From contig OZ240239.1 of the NCBI GenBank assembly GCA_965198095.1, positions 1,984,001-2,048,000 on the forward strand: a stretch of DNA of 64,000 bases, read 5' to 3'. This DNA is from CBDFJH01 sp965198095 (lineage in GTDB: Bacteria; Latescibacterota; UBA2968; GCA-2709665). The notes below the pieces were generated by a model. The model made no database searches, had not been told where the DNA came from, and saw only the letters and a program-made list of their open reading frames with translations. The translations under genes and the position numbers were made by a program. Shown in pieces: positions 42,130 to 50,803 of this stretch (the stretch's first letter is position 1; each line of letters starts with the position of its first letter).

Positions 42130-42891
42130 TCATATCATCAGGTCGCCGCCGTTGATGTCTAGAGAGGCGCCCGTGATGTAGGCCGCCTGATCGCTGGCGA
42201 GGAAGGCAACGAGGTCAGCGACTTCCTCGGGTTGTCCAAGACGCGAAATCGGAAAGATGCTTTCGTAATGCTTTACGCGTGCTTCGTCGATAGTGTCGCG
42301 AACCATTTCCGTGTTGATCAGCCCCGGGCAGACCGAGTTGACTGTGATGCCGAACTTGGCCACTTCCTTGGCCAAATGCCGGGTAAAGCCGAGAATTCCG
42401 GCCTTTGCGGCCGTATAATGTGCGCCGCCGACCGTGCTGATGTTCTTTCCGGCCGTGGAAGAGAAGTTGACGATGCGGCCCCAGCCTGCGGTCTGCATGC
42501 TGGGCAGGACCGCCTGCGAGCAAAGGAAGGTGCCCTTCAAGTTTACTTCGATCACGCGATCCCACTCCGTTTCTTCGATGTCGATCACCCGTGTGGGGTA
42601 GAGGATGCCGGCATTGTTGATCAGGATGTGAATCGGTCCGAAACGGTCTCCGGCCAGGCGGACCATGTCTCGAACGTCGTCGGATCGAGTCACATCCCCC
42701 TGAATCGAGATGGCCTCCGCGCCCGAGTCTCGCAGACCTTTCGCGGTTGCGTCGGCACGGCTTGGATCCAGGTCGTTGACGGCGATGCGCGCTCCGCGCG
42801 AGGCGAGCGTCTCTGCAACGGCGCGACCCATTCCTTGACCGGCGCCCGTGACGATCGCCGTTCGGCCTTCAATGGATGATGAAGCGGTCAT
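42130..42891 (-). CDS. Short-chain dehydrogenase/reductase (FabG-like)
   Basis: 253 residues from ATG 42891. TGAGQGMGRA cofactor loop, NNAG at 92-95, Ser144/145 in VNFSSTAGK, Tyr159 and Lys163 in HYTAAKAG, and VCPGLINTEM are all present. It is of the 3-oxoacyl-ACP reductase/diacetyl reductase type; the SDR position just after kbl hints at an alcohol or amino-ketone substrate but is not proof. No strong ribosome-binding site precedes the ATG. Confidence 0.8.
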   Translation of the reverse strand: MTASSSIEGRTAIVTGAGQGMGRAVAETLASRGARIAVNDLDPSRADATAKGLRDSGAEAISIQGDVTRSDDVRDMVRLAGDRFGPIHILINNAGILYPTRVIDIEETEWDRVIEVNLKGTFLCSQAVLPSMQTAGWGRIVNFSSTAGKNISTVGGAHYTAAKAGILGFTRHLAKEVAKFGITVNSVCPGLINTEMVRDTIDEARVKHYESIFPISRLGQPEEVADLVAFLASDQAAYITGASLDINGGDLMI

Positions 42892-42955
42892 CTGAAATGT
42901 GTAGAGAGGTCCGGGCGCCTCTACGGCGAAATCGCCATACGGGTTGTCGTTGCCA

Positions 42956-44146
42956 TCACGAGATGACGTCGAGTTTCTTGCCCACCTCTTCGAAGACGGC
43001 GATGGCCTGTTCGAGTTGCTCGCGTGTGTGCGCTGCCGACAGCTGTACTCGGATTCGGGCTTCTCCACGGGGCACGACGGGGTAGCTGAATCCCACGACG
43101 AATATCCCTCTCTCGTTGACGGCCCGAGCCATCTCCACGGTGAGACGCTCATCTCCAAGCATGATGGGCACGATCGGGTGGATGCCCGGGACAATGTTGA
43201 AGCCCCGTGAGGTCATCTGTTCCCTGAAAAAACGGGTATGCGCCATGAGCGTGTTGCGGAGTTTCGGGCTTTTTTCGACCAGGTCGATGGCCTTGAGCGA
43301 TGCAGCGACGATCGGCGGAGCCAAAGTGTTGGAAAAAAGGTAGGGCCGGGATCGCTGTCTCAGATAGTCGATGACGCCCTGACGTCCCGTCGTATACCCC
43401 CCCGATGCACCCCCCAGAGCCTTGCCGAGCGTGCTGGTGATGATGTCTACACGCTCGGACACGCCGAAGTGCTCCGGCGTGCCCCTTCCGGTGGCACCCA
43501 GGAATCCGGTCGCGTGTGAGTCATCCACCATGACCAAGGCATCGTATCGGTCGGCCAGGTTACAGATCGCATCCAGGGGTGCGAGGTCGCCGTGCATGCT
43601 GAAGACGCCGTCCGTACAGACCAGCTTGAAGCGGGCGGAATCGGCCTCTTTCAGTTTCTGTTCCAGATCCGCCATATCCGCGTGCCGGTAAACGTTTCGC
43701 TGAGCCTTGCAGAGTCGGATGCCGTCTATGATGCTCGCGTGGTTGAGCGCGTCGCTGAAGATGGCGTCTTCCGGGGTGAGCAGCGTCTCGAAGAGTCCGG
43801 CGTTGGCGTCGAAGCAGGAGGTGTAGAGGAGGGTGGCTTCCGTTCCAAGAAAACTGGAGATTCGGCGCTCCAGGGCCTTATGGATGTCCTGCGTCCCGCA
43901 GATAAACCGGACTGAGGCCATGCCGTAACCGCGCGTCGTCAGTCCCTCGACCGCCGTCTGGACCACCTCGGGGTGATTTGCAAGGCCCAGGTAGTTGTTC
44001 GCGCAGAAGTTGATGATTTCGCCATCGGTCGTCCCGACCCGGGATCCTTGAGCGGTCGTGATCTCTTTTTCGCCCTTGTAGAGCCCGCTTTCCTGAATCA
44101 ACTTGAGCTCATCCTCGAGCCACGATCTCACTTTTTCGTAAGGCAT
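42956..44146 (-). CDS. kbl: 2-amino-3-ketobutyrate CoA ligase (glycine C-acetyltransferase)
   Basis: 396 residues, the length of E. coli Kbl. It begins MPYEKVRSWLEDELKLIQES, has NFCANNYLGLANHPEV, VRFICGTQDIHKALE, the PLP Lys in TSTLGKALGG, and VVPRGEARIRVQLSAAHTRE at the end. It converts 2-amino-3-ketobutyrate plus CoA to glycine and acetyl-CoA in threonine breakdown. GAGGAGGT lies just before the ATG. The usual partner tdh is not adjacent; an SDR gene follows instead. 5-aminolevulinate synthase shares the fold but the motifs favour Kbl. Confidence 0.9.
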   Translation of the reverse strand: MPYEKVRSWLEDELKLIQESGLYKGEKEITTAQGSRVGTTDGEIINFCANNYLGLANHPEVVQTAVEGLTTRGYGMASVRFICGTQDIHKALERRISSFLGTEATLLYTSCFDANAGLFETLLTPEDAIFSDALNHASIIDGIRLCKAQRNVYRHADMADLEQKLKEADSARFKLVCTDGVFSMHGDLAPLDAICNLADRYDALVMVDDSHATGFLGATGRGTPEHFGVSERVDIITSTLGKALGGASGGYTTGRQGVIDYLRQRSRPYLFSNTLAPPIVAASLKAIDLVEKSPKLRNTLMAHTRFFREQMTSRGFNIVPGIHPIVPIMLGDERLTVEMARAVNERGIFVVGFSYPVVPRGEARIRVQLSAAHTREQLEQAIAVFEEVGKKLDVIS

Positions 44147-44272
44147 CGACAGAGACCTCCTCAAGCAAAATCGAGCGGCGACGCCGTCGTTTTGAGGAAA
44201 CGATGCTTTCAAAATAGGAGATAACCTCCGGAAAAGCAAGGTAGATATGAACACCACGGGGTCGGAGTTCCC

Positions 44273-44301
44273 TTGACTTCAACGTCTGTGATACCGATAT
44301 T
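44273..44301 (+). promoter_or_regulatory. Probable promoter of gamma-glutamyltransferase gene
   Basis: TTGACT (44273-44278), a 17-base spacer and GATATT (44296-44301). Transcription would begin near 44308, which rules out a TTG at 44301 as the start codon and supports TTG 44352. Confidence 0.55.
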
Positions 44302-44351
44302 TGCGCTTCGTCAAACTGAAGACCTTCAGATCTATTCGAAAGGGGTTTCCT

Positions 44352-46151
44352 TTGCCCATTTTCACGACACGTCCGGTCATCATGGGTCGACAGGGCGTCG
44401 TGACGTCGGGTCACTACCTCGCGACGGCCGCCGGGTTTCGAATCATGGAGCAGGGAGGCAACGCCATTGATGCCGCGGCTTCGATGGCATTCTGTCTGAA
44501 CCTTCTGGAGCCCCACATGAACGGCATCGGCGGGGAGGTGCCCGCGCTCATCTATTCGGCGAGGGACCGGAAGGCCTTCGCGATTAGCGGCATGGGTTGG
44601 TCGCCCGAAGCCTTCACGATATCGTGGTGCCGTGATCGGGGGATCGATCTCGTTCCGGGCGACGGCTACCTGCCTGCCTGCGTGCCCGCGTCCGTGGACA
44701 CCTGGGCGGTGGCGGTCTCGCGTTTCGGAACAAAATCTTTCTCTGAGATCCTGCAGCCTGCCATCGAGCTGGCAAAGGATGGATTTCCTCTCTACGAGGC
44801 CCTGCGGGAGCACCTGGATGCAGACGCGCGGTTTTATCTGGAAAGGTATCCGACGACGGCCGCGATCTACTGCCCGGGGGGGCGTGTTCCGGAGGTAGGC
44901 GAACTCATCAGAAACCCCGATTGGGCCGCCACGCTTGAGTTGATGTGTGATGCCGAGCGATCCGCAGAGGGAAGGGGACGGGTGGCCGGGATCGAGGCCG
45001 CCAGAGACGTGTTCTACAAGGGGGAAATCGCGGAGCGGATGGTCGACTTCGTGACGCGCCATCCTGTGCTCGACGCCACGGGCGAGGCGCACGCCGGGCT
45101 GATCTCCTACGAAGACCTTGCGGAGTGGCGTGCCGCAGTCGAAGCCCCAGTGAGCTTCAGGTTTCGGGGTTTGGACGTGCACAAGTGCTCGTCGTGGACA
45201 CAGGGCCCGGTCTTCCTGCAGCAACTCGCCCTTCTCGACGGCTTCGACCTCGGGGGAATGGGTCACAACTCAGTAGACTATATTCACACTCTCATAGAGT
45301 GCGCCAAACTGGCCTTTGCAGACCGTGAGGCCTACTACGGGGATCCAGCGTTCGACCCGGTTCCATTCGACGTGCTCCTGTCGCCGAGTTACAACTCGGA
45401 TCGTCGGAGACGGGTCGGCCCTCGCGCCTCGCTCAAGATGCGACCCGGAGACGTGGGGGACGGTGTGCCGGTCTTCGCGACCGTAGACGTCGTGGAGGAC
45501 AATCGGAGAGCGCTGGGATTGGAGGGCAGGTCCATCCGAGACCTGTCTGTCAAGAGTGGGAATCCGGGAGACACGACGCATCTCGACGCAGTCGATTCGG
45601 AGGGGAACATGGTTGCGGCCACGCCGAGCGGCGGATGGATCAAGTCTTCTCCGGTCATCCAGGGGTTGGGTTTCCCTCTGGGCACCCGGGGCCAGATGTT
45701 TTACCTGAACCCGGACCGTCCGAACGCCCTGGCGCCTCGCAAGCGCCCCAGGGCGACGCTTACGCCAACGCTGGTCACGCGAGCGGGCTGCCCCTACATG
45801 GTGTTCGGCACGCCTGGAGGAGATACGCAGGACCAGACCACGCTCCAGTTCTTCCTGAATTATGAGATCTTCGGCATGAATATCCAAGAGGCGCTCGATG
45901 CGCCCACGGTGCATTCCGTTCACTTCCCCTCTTCGTTCTACCCCCGCACCGCCTTCCCGGGTGGCATGGTGGCCGAAGGCCGGATCGCTCCCGAAGTGGT
46001 GGCGCAGCTTCGCCGCCGGGGCCACGACGTCGCCGTGACGGGGGACTGGCAGACAGGCAAGGTCATGGCCGTTCGCTACGACGAAGAAAAGGGCGTGATC
46101 TGCGGAGGGGTTTCTCCGCGCCGCGCCGTGGGATACGCCATCGGTTGGTAA
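44352..46151 (+). CDS. Gamma-glutamyltransferase-family Ntn hydrolase
   Basis: About 599 residues from TTG 44352, with AAAGGGG six bases upstream. GVVTSGHYLATAAGFRIMEQ and GGNAIDAAASMAFCL are followed by the autocleavage/nucleophile Thr in NPGDTTHLDAVDSEGNMV, then LGTRGQMFYLN and APRKRPRATLTPTLV. The proenzyme would self-cleave to two subunits. Classical GGTs are exported to degrade glutathione; no signal peptide is visible here, so it may be a cytosolic relative acting on another gamma-glutamyl or amide substrate. Confidence 0.8.
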   Translation: MPIFTTRPVIMGRQGVVTSGHYLATAAGFRIMEQGGNAIDAAASMAFCLNLLEPHMNGIGGEVPALIYSARDRKAFAISGMGWSPEAFTISWCRDRGIDLVPGDGYLPACVPASVDTWAVAVSRFGTKSFSEILQPAIELAKDGFPLYEALREHLDADARFYLERYPTTAAIYCPGGRVPEVGELIRNPDWAATLELMCDAERSAEGRGRVAGIEAARDVFYKGEIAERMVDFVTRHPVLDATGEAHAGLISYEDLAEWRAAVEAPVSFRFRGLDVHKCSSWTQGPVFLQQLALLDGFDLGGMGHNSVDYIHTLIECAKLAFADREAYYGDPAFDPVPFDVLLSPSYNSDRRRRVGPRASLKMRPGDVGDGVPVFATVDVVEDNRRALGLEGRSIRDLSVKSGNPGDTTHLDAVDSEGNMVAATPSGGWIKSSPVIQGLGFPLGTRGQMFYLNPDRPNALAPRKRPRATLTPTLVTRAGCPYMVFGTPGGDTQDQTTLQFFLNYEIFGMNIQEALDAPTVHSVHFPSSFYPRTAFPGGMVAEGRIAPEVVAQLRRRGHDVAVTGDWQTGKVMAVRYDEEKGVICGGVSPRRAVGYAIGW

Positions 46152-46190
46152 TTTTGCCTTATATCCACACAACGTATCGAGGAGATTGCC

Positions 46191-46946
46191 TTGAATATCA
46201 GACCGAATCGAGTCAAGCGCAAGCTGGCCGGGGGTGAAATCGCCTGCGTCGTAAACGGAATCGACCGGGCCGACGACATCGATCTCTTCGGTCCGAATGG
46301 ATTTGACGGGGTCTGGCTGGAAGGGGAGCACGGTCCGGTCAACCCTGCCGCGATCGGAGACCTGACGCGCGCTTGCGACCTCTGGGGCATGACCTCCATC
46401 GTTCGATTGAACCGGAACGACCAGGCGTTGATCTACCGTACGTTCGACCTGGGCGCGCAAGGCGTCGTCGTTCCGCACGTGAACACGAGGGAGGAGGCGC
46501 AGAATGTGGTTAACGGCGGCAAGTTTCCGCCGATTGGCCTCCGCGGGGTCTATACGGGTCGACAGGGCTACGGCGTCTCCGACTACCATTGGGTCGCGAA
46601 CGACGAAACGCTCCTGATTGTACTGATCGAGGACATCGTGGCGGTTCAGAACCTGGATGAGATCCTCGACGTGGATCATATCGATGTGTTTCTCGTCGCA
46701 CCTTCTGATCTGTCGGCCTCTATGGGACACATCGGAGACATCCAGCATCCGGACGTTCAAGAGACGCTGGATGACGCACACAGGCGAATCGTTGCCAGCG
46801 GCCGGATGGCCGGTGCCTTGGCGAGGAACGAGGATGTGGAAAAGTATGTCTCCGCTGGGGTAGGCTTTCTTTTGACGCCGTCCAAAGATTGGATCGTCGC
46901 TGGCGCAGCTGAGTTCAGACGACGTTCCGAGGCCGCCCGGAGCTAA
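46191..46946 (+). CDS. HpcH/HpaI-family aldolase
   Basis: 251 residues, TTG start with CGAGGAGATTGCC upstream. FDGVWLEGEHGPVNPA (catalytic/metal region), SIVRLNRNDQALI, GAQGVVVPHVNTREEA and IDVFLVAPSDLSASMGH are typical of the 2-keto-3-deoxy acid aldolases. It follows the GGT gene by 39 bases and may share its transcript. It is a different subtype from the aldolase at 6660. Confidence 0.8.
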   Translation: MNIRPNRVKRKLAGGEIACVVNGIDRADDIDLFGPNGFDGVWLEGEHGPVNPAAIGDLTRACDLWGMTSIVRLNRNDQALIYRTFDLGAQGVVVPHVNTREEAQNVVNGGKFPPIGLRGVYTGRQGYGVSDYHWVANDETLLIVLIEDIVAVQNLDEILDVDHIDVFLVAPSDLSASMGHIGDIQHPDVQETLDDAHRRIVASGRMAGALARNEDVEKYVSAGVGFLLTPSKDWIVAGAAEFRRRSEAARS

Positions 46947-46951
46947 GGCCT

Positions 46952-46976
46952 GCCCGTCTCCGCCTTCCAGACGGGC
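46952..46976. repeat. 8-bp perfect inverted repeat after the aldolase gene
   Basis: GCCCGTCT (46952-46959), 9-base loop, AGACGGGC (46969-46976), followed by TAAGG rather than a T-tract. It may be a stabilising hairpin or a weak terminator ahead of queF. Confidence 0.4.
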
Positions 46977-47020
46977 TAAGGCGACGGGTGTCGCGGAACT
47001 GAAGGCCGTAAGACCAGAAG

Positions 47021-47371
47021 ATGCCCACAAGACCGAGCAAGACGCTAGAGACGTTCGAGAATCCGTATCCAGACCGGAAATACACGATCGAGTTTACCTG
47101 CCCGGAGTTTACGTCCGTCTGCCCGAAGACGGGGCAGCCTGACTTCGGGACGATCGTCGTTCGTTATGTGCCGGCAAAGAAGTGCATCGAACTCAAGTCG
47201 CTCAAGCGCTACTTCTGGTCCTACCGGGACGAGGGGGTCTTCTTCGAGGCGGCCACGAACCGAATACTGGACGACCTGGTCGCCGCCTGCGACCCTGTCG
47301 AGATGACCGTGATTGGCAAGTTCAACGTCCGCGGCGGGATCGCTCACGAGATTACAGCCGTGCATCCGTAG
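47021..47371 (+). CDS. queF: NADPH-dependent 7-cyano-7-deazaguanine reductase
   Basis: 116 residues, the short unimodular QueF. Catalytic Cys34 lies in TSVCPKTGQPDFG with Asp41, and the QueF motif ELKSLKRYFW is at 57-66. It reduces preQ0 nitrile to preQ1, the last soluble step before tRNA-guanine transglycosylase in queuosine synthesis. No queCDE genes are nearby; the YhhQ transporter at 22359 could supply preQ0. Confidence 0.9.
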   Translation: MPTRPSKTLETFENPYPDRKYTIEFTCPEFTSVCPKTGQPDFGTIVVRYVPAKKCIELKSLKRYFWSYRDEGVFFEAATNRILDDLVAACDPVEMTVIGKFNVRGGIAHEITAVHP

Positions 47372-47451
47372 CCGCTTTTTGACGGACATCGAGTCCCCGA
47401 TTTGCAGACACCATCCTTTGTTTCCCCAGATCAGACCGCACGACTTCCTGC

Positions 47452-48684
47452 ATGATCCACAGGCCACTTCAGGGCAAGCCTTCGCTAAGGAAGTGCCGAC
47501 GACGGGCACTGGCCTCGACGGCATTGCTTGTCGGGATGTCGCTGTCAGGTTCTGCGCCTGGCTTGGGTCAGGCCGTGTCGGATCCTATGAAGTCCGTGCG
47601 GATTCGTATGGACTGCCGGAAAGGCATTGGGCTCATGCCGAGCCTTTGGCGGGGCCTCTCGACGAGGAAGGGCGTGATTCCAGAAGGTCTGGATGCCAAG
47701 GTGGTGAGACTCGACCCGGTCTTCACCGAGGGCGTGTGGCGTCCCGCCTTGGATGGCGGTCAGGCCGACTGGAACCTTCTGGATGCAACACTGGACGCTC
47801 TGAAGGCCGAAGGGCTAGACATCATCCTCTCCATACCGATTCCATCGGGCGAACGGACGTCCGAAGCCTGGTCGGAGCGGGTCTTTCAGACCGTGCGCCG
47901 GAGCGCGGGTCGGGTTTGGGCATTCGAGATCAGCGCGGGTGAGTTTGCCGGAGGTCTGGACCAAGCCGTGCAGTTCTTCGAATCCGGTTTTTGGACCGTC
48001 TATCGTGCTGATCCCCGATCTCTCATCGGGGGACTTGGCCTGCAATGGGGAGATGAGAGCACAGAGCGTTTCATTTCGCACTGCCAGAACCTGAACCTGC
48101 CGATCCGTTTCGTTACCTGGGAAGTCGAAGCGGTTTCACCCGAGGACCTGGACCGCTCTGTACAGGCGGTTCAGGCCCACCTCGACCGACACGCGTTCAA
48201 CAAGCGACCCGGAATTCTGATCAGCAGTTGGCGTTCGGGCCCGGCCGCTGAGGTGGACCCTGCGGTCTTGGCGGTGTCGTCCGTGGTCCGCTCGTGGGGC
48301 ACAGATCTGGAAGTCGTCTGCTTTGATGCCGAGAAGGGGGGCGAATGGGCGGATGCGCTGAATGCCTTCGAAAATCTGGGCGACGTGAGGCTGCCTCTGC
48401 AAGTTGAGCCGACGGATGCGGGCGTGGAAGGGATCTCTACGCTTCGAGGGGAAGAAATCGTTTCGATTTTCTGGCACCGGCGTCCGAGCGGAGAATACCC
48501 TGTCTCTTTGACTGTCACCGGGCTCCCCTGGGGCAACCGGGTGAAGATACAAAGACACAGGATCGGGAAGAATCCGAAAAAGGTTCAGGAAGAGACTTTT
48601 CAGGCGATGACGGAGCCCCTCGACGTGGCGCTCTCGCTCCCCGCAGGCAGCCCGATACTCCTGCGGTTGACAGTACAGCCGTAG
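47452..48684 (+). CDS. Secreted GH39-like TIM-barrel protein
   Basis: 410 residues. The N-terminus has Arg/Lys-rich residues and a hydrophobic segment (ALASTALLVGMSLSG) ending near GLGQA, a signal peptide. The barrel shows DAKVVRLDPVFTEGVW, WNLLDATLDALKAEGLDIIL and VWAFEISAGEFAGG, where GH39 xylosidases have the acid/base in an EIWNEP motif; here Glu is kept but Asn-Glu is not. A beta-domain closes the protein. Distant glycosidase relative; activity doubtful. Confidence 0.5.
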   Translation: MIHRPLQGKPSLRKCRRRALASTALLVGMSLSGSAPGLGQAVSDPMKSVRIRMDCRKGIGLMPSLWRGLSTRKGVIPEGLDAKVVRLDPVFTEGVWRPALDGGQADWNLLDATLDALKAEGLDIILSIPIPSGERTSEAWSERVFQTVRRSAGRVWAFEISAGEFAGGLDQAVQFFESGFWTVYRADPRSLIGGLGLQWGDESTERFISHCQNLNLPIRFVTWEVEAVSPEDLDRSVQAVQAHLDRHAFNKRPGILISSWRSGPAAEVDPAVLAVSSVVRSWGTDLEVVCFDAEKGGEWADALNAFENLGDVRLPLQVEPTDAGVEGISTLRGEEIVSIFWHRRPSGEYPVSLTVTGLPWGNRVKIQRHRIGKNPKKVQEETFQAMTEPLDVALSLPAGSPILLRLTVQP

Positions 48685-48707
48685 GCTTCGGTTTCACGCG
48701 AGCGGGT

Positions 48708-49532
48708 CTAGGCCATCAGACCTCGAAGGAATTTGGCCGACCGAGCGGCCGCATCTCTCGACGAGATGGCGCCTCCGAAGGCTTGGTGGAGTGTGACGTA
48801 TCCGTCGTATCCAATCGCCTTGAGGCCCGCGAATACCCTTTCGAAGTCGATCCCTCCCGGCTCCTCCAGGCGTCGCGTCGTCGACATGGTCTTTCCCCCG
48901 ACCCACGTCTCGATCGCCCGCTTCCCGTTCGGGTCCGGTACGTGGTTCTGGAGGTAGGTGTTGAAGAGGTAGGGCTCGAACGCTCGAAGGGCGGCAGGTC
49001 CGTAGTCTTCCCGGCAGAGCGCCAGGTTCGCCGGCTCGTAAATGATTCCGAAATTGGACCTTCCGACCTTCTCCAGCACTGCCACCGATCCTTCTACCGT
49101 CTCGAACAGACTACACGTGTGGCTCTGGTGCGCGAGTCGTATGCCCCGCTCTTTTGCCTCATCCGCCGCTCTCTGCGCAAAGGCGATGTCTTCCTCTTTT
49201 TTCATGCAGACGCGGATCAAGTCGCATCTGAGCGTTTCCGCCAAGTCGAGATGCGGGGCGATCTTCTTCAGACAGCCCGGGCCGGCTTCTCGATTCTCAG
49301 GCACGGCGAAGTCTCCCGTTACCATGGAGACGTGCAGACCCGCCCGGTCGAGCTCCTCTCGCACCCCCACCGCCTTCTCCTTCGGGTCCGCGGCCCCGAC
49401 CACCGCGGCTCGCATGCAGATCGCCCGGTATCCCGCATCCCTGGCAATCCGAGCCAGTTCGGGCAGTTGGATCTCGATCTCCCGCTTGTTGGAAAAGCTT
49501 TCGGCCACGCGGGCTGAAAGTGAAAGTTTCAC
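48708..49532 (-). CDS. Sugar phosphate isomerase/epimerase
   Basis: 274 residues, AP_endonuc_2 type: MKLSLSARVAESFSNKREIE, LARIARDAGYRAICMRA, CDLIRVCMKKEEDI, RLAHQSHTCSLFETVEG, FGIIYEPANLAL (Glu ligand) and YDGYVTLHQAFGG. It would act on a sugar or sugar acid. A minus-strand TTGACA at 49620-49615 with TAACTT 17 bases on is a possible promoter. It converges with the GH39-like gene. Confidence 0.75.
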   Translation of the reverse strand: MKLSLSARVAESFSNKREIEIQLPELARIARDAGYRAICMRAAVVGAADPKEKAVGVREELDRAGLHVSMVTGDFAVPENREAGPGCLKKIAPHLDLAETLRCDLIRVCMKKEEDIAFAQRAADEAKERGIRLAHQSHTCSLFETVEGSVAVLEKVGRSNFGIIYEPANLALCREDYGPAALRAFEPYLFNTYLQNHVPDPNGKRAIETWVGGKTMSTTRRLEEPGGIDFERVFAGLKAIGYDGYVTLHQAFGGAISSRDAAARSAKFLRGLMA

Positions 49533-49757
49533 GGAAGGACTTCCCCGGATCTCCGTTCTGAAAAAGATCGCGTAACTGTCAGTTTGTTCGAAAGTTAATT
49601 CAGATTATCCAGACTGTCAACCGAAGAATTCCGGATCGCGCCAAGGGCGATGGGCGGTCTGTCAGACGCGCGATGCAGGACAGGCGAGAACTCGAGGAAG
49701 GCGCGGACGAACTTTGCGATAGAATCACAAATGGCGGGTTGGATCCGGACAATGAAT

Positions 49758-49789
49758 TTGCCGGATGCCGAAAATTTTAATATATTAAA
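49758..49789 (+). promoter_or_regulatory. Promoter with overlapping 14-bp palindrome (bifunctional nuclease gene)
   Basis: TTGCCG (49758-49763), a 17-base spacer and TATATT (49781-49786). The -10 is embedded in the perfect palindrome TTTAATATATTAAA (49776-49789), a possible operator. Transcription would begin near 49793, 34 bases before the ATG. Confidence 0.5.
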
Positions 49790-49826
49790 TCTTGCCTTTA
49801 CGGGAAAGAAAGGAAAAGTCAAGCTC

Positions 49827-50504
49827 ATGACAGAGGTGACGGTTCACGGTTTAAGGACGGATCCGAAGACAAAACAGCAGATGGTCTGGCTGCGGAGCAT
49901 CGAGAATAACGTGATGCTGCCCATCGTCATCGGACACACGGAGGCGGTGTCGATTTATGCCGAGCTCACGGGAGAGCAGACCCCGCGCCCGCTGACGCAC
50001 GATCTACTGAGGACCATCCTCGACCACTTCGACGCCCAGATTGAGGAGGTTCAGATCGTTGATCTGAGGGATGGCATCTTCTTTGCAGAGCTCGTCGTAG
50101 CCCGGTCGGGAAAGCAGATGCGCCTGGATGCGCGTCCCAGCGATAGCATTGCGCTCGCCCTGAAATACAAGGCTCCGGTCTATGTGGCTGAGGAGATTCT
50201 GAAGGAGGCGGGCTACAAGGTCAAGATCGAGTTGGAAGGGACGATCACGCTCGAGCGGATGCGTCGGGCCGAGGACGAGGCGACGGAGATCACGGCGACG
50301 GATATGGATATGGCCCTCGCCGTCGAAGATCTGTTGGAAGAAGTGGGCGAGGAAGGGATCTCCTTCGGAGAGGTCGATTCTGTCGAGGGTCAGATCAGCG
50401 AGCTTCAGAAGATGATGGACTTGGCGATAAGAGAGGAGCATTACGAGGAGGCCAGCCGCCTTCGGGACAAGATCGCCAAGCTGCGGGGCGAGCACAAAGA
50501 CTAG
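49827..50504 (+). CDS. Bifunctional nuclease domain protein with C-terminal UVR motif
   Basis: 225 residues. Residues 1-140 are the DNase-RNase (BFN) domain (PF02577): VRSIENNVMLPIVIGH-like start (read WLRSIENNVMLPIVIG), LTHDLLRTILDHFDAQIEEV, and the RLDARPSDSIALALKYKAPV signature. Residues 180-217 hold a UvrB/UvrC helical hairpin (EEHYEEASRLRDKI). The combination is widespread and linked to nucleic-acid degradation or stress. Start at 49827 is supported by the upstream promoter and AAAGGAAAAG; a strong terminator follows, so it is monocistronic. Confidence 0.8.
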   Translation: MTEVTVHGLRTDPKTKQQMVWLRSIENNVMLPIVIGHTEAVSIYAELTGEQTPRPLTHDLLRTILDHFDAQIEEVQIVDLRDGIFFAELVVARSGKQMRLDARPSDSIALALKYKAPVYVAEEILKEAGYKVKIELEGTITLERMRRAEDEATEITATDMDMALAVEDLLEEVGEEGISFGEVDSVEGQISELQKMMDLAIREEHYEEASRLRDKIAKLRGEHKD

Positions 50505-50532
50505 CAAGGAAGGCAGACGGTCATCCGGAGAG

Positions 50533-50562
50533 GCGAAGGGCGTTCACCCTTCGCTTTTTTTT
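50533..50562 (+). terminator. Strong rho-independent terminator
   Basis: GCGAAGGG (50533-50540), 6-base loop, CCCTTCGC (50547-50554) and eight T. Ends the bifunctional nuclease transcript. Confidence 0.9.
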
Positions 50563-50803
50563 GAAGACGATTTCCAAGGCCTTACACGCGCGGGCAATCT
50601 GACGGTTTGCGGTCTTGCGCCGGAGGTGTTATCATGCAAAGCCCGTCGATGTGCGTGTTCCCATGGCGTCGAAGCAGCCCGTCCAAGTCGCAGGGGCACG
50701 CTCAAGCGCACGAAAGGAGGCCTCGTTTTGCTGTTTGACAGGTAGGGAGGGGGGGAGTGAATCTTCAGTCCACGTTAGTCTATCCCAGATGAGGAGGAGC
50801 GAC

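Noticed and set aside
44301..44351. TTG 44301 as start of the gamma-glutamyltransferase gene
   Set aside because: It overlaps the -10 box of the probable promoter; TTG 44352 has a good ribosome-binding site.
44147..44351. Glycine riboswitch upstream of kbl
   Set aside because: No tandem aptamer-like structure was seen in the 205-base divergent region.
44668..44700. Second copy of the CTGCCTGC palindrome
   Set aside because: The sequence in the gamma-glutamyltransferase gene is a simple CTGCCTGCCTGC run coding LPACVPA, without the inverted half.
45270..47030. Long minus-strand frame opposite the gamma-glutamyltransferase and aldolase genes
   Set aside because: It spans two well-supported plus-strand genes and has no family motifs or ribosome-binding site.
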